From positions 1-7,201 of the forward strand of contig VBAF01000287.1 in the NCBI GenBank assembly GCA_005884705.1: a stretch of 7,201 nucleotides of DNA. Direction: 5' to 3'. Each line of letters opens with the position of its first letter. The first letter of the stretch is position 1. The DNA is from Alphaproteobacteria bacterium (GTDB lineage Bacteria; Pseudomonadota; Alphaproteobacteria; Reyranellales; Reyranellaceae). The notes beneath the pieces were generated by a model. The model ran no database searches and was not told where the DNA came from. It worked only from the letters and a program-made list of their open reading frames with translations. Below, in pieces: positions 5,676 through 7,201 of the stretch. Made by a program: the position numbers and the translations under genes.

Positions 5676-6944
5676 TCATCGAGCCGCGGCCTTCGCCGCA
5701 GCATGGTACGCGAGATATCTGCGCTGCGTGGCAATGCGGTCCGCGACATGCTTGGCGTCATGCCAGACGCCCCAGATGAAAGCCGATCCTCTTCGCGACT
5801 GCCACGGAAGTCCCAGGAAATAAATCCCGGATTCGGAGGAAACGCCGCGCTGATGCTTCGGGCGCCCTCGATCGTCGAACGCATCGACCTTGAGCCAGCT
5901 GTAGTCCGAACCGTAGCCCGTCGCCCAGATGATCGTTTTCACTCCGGCATCAACCAGGTTCAGGCTGAGCACCGGATTGGTCATGCAATCCGGATCGGAA
6001 CCAATCACCCGAGCGTCCGGCTCTTCCGGAAGATCGAGACCATTGTGAAGGGCGTAGGCGTCTGCTTCATCCAGGACCGCCAGATAGTTGGCATCGCCTT
6101 GCGCGACATTCTCGGCAAGATCCGGCTTGAAAGTCAGGGTGCCGTCCTTGCAGGCCTCGGTCATGCCGAGGAGCGTCATCCCGGCGGCAGCCAGCCGGCG
6201 AAAGTCGATGGTGTGTCCGCCGCGCGCTCCGCTCACGGCGATCGTGATGTGCTCTCTGCCCGGCACTCTTGTCTCGAGGTCCCATTTGCCGAGCACGCCG
6301 AGCCACCAGCAATAGTCACGCGTACGATAGGCCCGAGGGGGACGCTCGTGCGGGCCGACCGATAGATAGATGCGCCTGCCAGCCAGCAGCAGCTCTTCCG
6401 CGATCTGCACCCCCGAGGAGCCCGCGCCGACAATCAACACCGCACCCGCCGGCAACTGATCGGGATTGCGGTAGGCGACGGAATGGATCTGCAAGACACC
6501 CGAGTCCGCCGGAACGATTGGCGGGATGATCGGCGATTGGAAGGCGCCGGTTGCGACGACGACGTTGTTGGCATCAAACCTGCCGTGCGACGTGTCGAGT
6601 GAAAAGCCACTCCGACCCTTCCGCCTCTCCACTTTCATCACGTCCACGCCACAGCGAACAGGAGCTGCGATCTTCTTTGCATAGGCCTCGAAATAGTCGG
6701 CGACCGTCTCCTTGTTCGGAAAGCTGTCGGGATGGGTATTCGGGAACTCCATGCCCGGAAATCGGTCGTGCCACGCCGGACCGTTCATGGCCAAGGAATC
6801 CCATCGCGCCGAGCGCCAGCGTTCCGCGATCCTGTGTCGCTCGAGCACGAGATGAGGAACGCCGCAGGCCGTCAGATGCTCGCTCATGGCAATGCCGGCC
6901 TGGCCTCCGCCGACCACGATCGTATCCACTTCTTCAACAGCCAT
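5676..6944 (-). CDS. Flavin-containing monooxygenase (FAD/NADPH, CzcO/YUCCA-like)
   Basis: This 422-residue class B type flavoprotein is expected to hydroxylate or oxygenate soft nucleophiles (N, S) or carbonyl compounds using NADPH and O2. Seen: an N-terminal FAD Rossmann motif, VVGGGQAG (residues 10-17); the RWDSLAMNGP and FPGMEFPN blocks (47-56, 62-69); a second dinucleotide (NADPH) motif, IVGAGSSG (171-178); and the family ATGY motif at 341-344. The FMO signature FxGxxxHxxxY is degenerate: SGVLQIHSVAY (148-158) keeps the G, H and Y but lacks the Phe and has an extra residue. ATG 6944 is chosen because of the AGGAAG 7 bases upstream and because the Rossmann strand starts at residue 7; a longer in-frame start at 7016 adds 24 residues without family match. 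It is first in an operon with the RidA-like gene, and its TGA overlaps an alternative RidA ATG. Confidence 0.93.
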   Translation of the reverse strand: MAVEEVDTIVVGGGQAGIAMSEHLTACGVPHLVLERHRIAERWRSARWDSLAMNGPAWHDRFPGMEFPNTHPDSFPNKETVADYFEAYAKKIAAPVRCGVDVMKVERRKGRSGFSLDTSHGRFDANNVVVATGAFQSPIIPPIVPADSGVLQIHSVAYRNPDQLPAGAVLIVGAGSSGVQIAEELLLAGRRIYLSVGPHERPPRAYRTRDYCWWLGVLGKWDLETRVPGREHITIAVSGARGGHTIDFRRLAAAGMTLLGMTEACKDGTLTFKPDLAENVAQGDANYLAVLDEADAYALHNGLDLPEEPDARVIGSDPDCMTNPVLSLNLVDAGVKTIIWATGYGSDYSWLKVDAFDDRGRPKHQRGVSSESGIYFLGLPWQSRRGSAFIWGVWHDAKHVADRIATQRRYLAYHAAAKAAAR

Positions 6945-6951
6945 GGGCCAG

Positions 6952-6957
6952 CTTCCT
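6952..6957 (-). promoter_or_regulatory. Ribosome-binding site of the FMO gene
   Basis: AGGAAG on the minus strand, within AGAGGAAG, lies 7 bases before ATG 6944 and decides the start in favour of the shorter, family-like N-terminus. Confidence 0.65.
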
Positions 6958-6987
6958 CTTATGGCTTCTCGAGTCGCTGCGTTCGTC

Positions 6988-7016
6988 ACTATTCCTTGCG
7001 TCAGGCCGGCCGGCAA
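6988..7016 (-). promoter_or_regulatory. Candidate sigma70-type promoter of the FMO-RidA operon
   Basis: On the minus strand TTGCCG (7016-7011), a 17-base spacer and AATAGT (6993-6988) match the consensus at 4 of 6 positions each. The predicted start lies near 6980, leaving a leader of roughly 36 bases that holds the Shine-Dalgarno. A GGCCGG-rich inverted repeat (7004-7026) overlaps the -35 box and could be an operator, though it may only reflect local GC richness. Confidence 0.3.
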
Positions 7017-7063
7017 CCGAAGGCCGGCGGACGGCTGGTATCCTTCTTGCTAACGAAAATGAC

Positions 7064-7201
7064 ATGGTCCTCGACCTGCATGAGTGGCTGATCAGCGCCC
7101 TCGCCTTGGCGCTGATTGCGGCCAGCCTGTCATTGCCAAGCCTGCCCACGGGCCACGTCGCATTCGATCCCAGGGCGGTCTGCGAAAGGCCGGGCTTCCC
7201 G
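7064..7201 (+). CDS. Partial gene: possible secreted or membrane-anchored protein, cut by the window end
   Basis: From ATG 7064 the frame is open to the last base (46 codons). It begins MVLDLHEWLISALALALIAA, with a hydrophobic stretch over residues 9-28 that fits a signal peptide or membrane anchor, then SLPSLPTGHVAFDPRAVC. There is no lipobox and no recognisable domain in what is visible. No convincing Shine-Dalgarno precedes it, and the gene would be divergent from the FMO operon. I do not recognise the family, and it could be a chance open frame. Confidence 0.35.
   Translation, partial: MVLDLHEWLISALALALIAASLSLPSLPTGHVAFDPRAVCERPGFP

Noticed and set aside
5008..5823. 271-codon plus-strand open frame
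   Set aside because: It runs across the RidA-like gene and the DUF1028 remnant on the other strand, both of which have clear family motifs.
6732..7091. 119-codon plus-strand open frame over the start of the FMO gene
   Set aside because: Its first 200 bases are antisense to the FMO Rossmann region, and it shows no domain.

Overview
The window reads as a chromosomal or accessory catabolic region from a high-GC Gram-negative bacterium, most likely an alphaproteobacterium. That is an inference from codon use and the gene families present; no marker gene fixes the taxon. It carries a dense set of oxidative-catabolism enzymes and no RNA genes, CRISPR array or mobile element that I could see.

Left block (1-4900, GC near 70% in the lines I counted by hand). 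A TauD/TfdA-type Fe(II)/2-oxoglutarate dioxygenase (+, from 42) converges on and overlaps a two-gene minus-strand operon of LLM-class, NtaA/SnaA/DszA-type flavin monooxygenases (2367-1033 and 3455-2364, joined by an ATGA overlap). A third LLM monooxygenase runs divergently on the plus strand (3573-4898). Two of the three LLM proteins keep the family motifs. The middle one (3455-2364) has lost about 65 residues between conserved blocks and has altered flavin-site motifs. The short divergent intergenic region holds a 13-codon open reading frame with a good ribosome-binding site, which looks like a leader peptide for the plus-strand gene. Together the genes suggest oxygenolytic attack on a small organosulfur, sulfonate or chelate-like compound; the substrate cannot be read from the sequence.

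Right block (about 4930-6944, GC near 60%). A minus-strand operon, read from right to left, encodes a flavin-containing monooxygenase (FAD and NADPH sites intact), a RidA-like protein that lacks the usual catalytic arginine, and the remains of a DUF1028 (Ntn-hydrolase-like) gene. The last is broken by a frameshift after about 35 codons and is missing its C-terminal half. A hairpin at 4905-4924 separates this block from the convergent LLM gene.

Right edge (6945-7201). This holds a candidate promoter for the FMO operon and the start of a possible secreted or membrane-anchored protein on the plus strand, cut by the window end.
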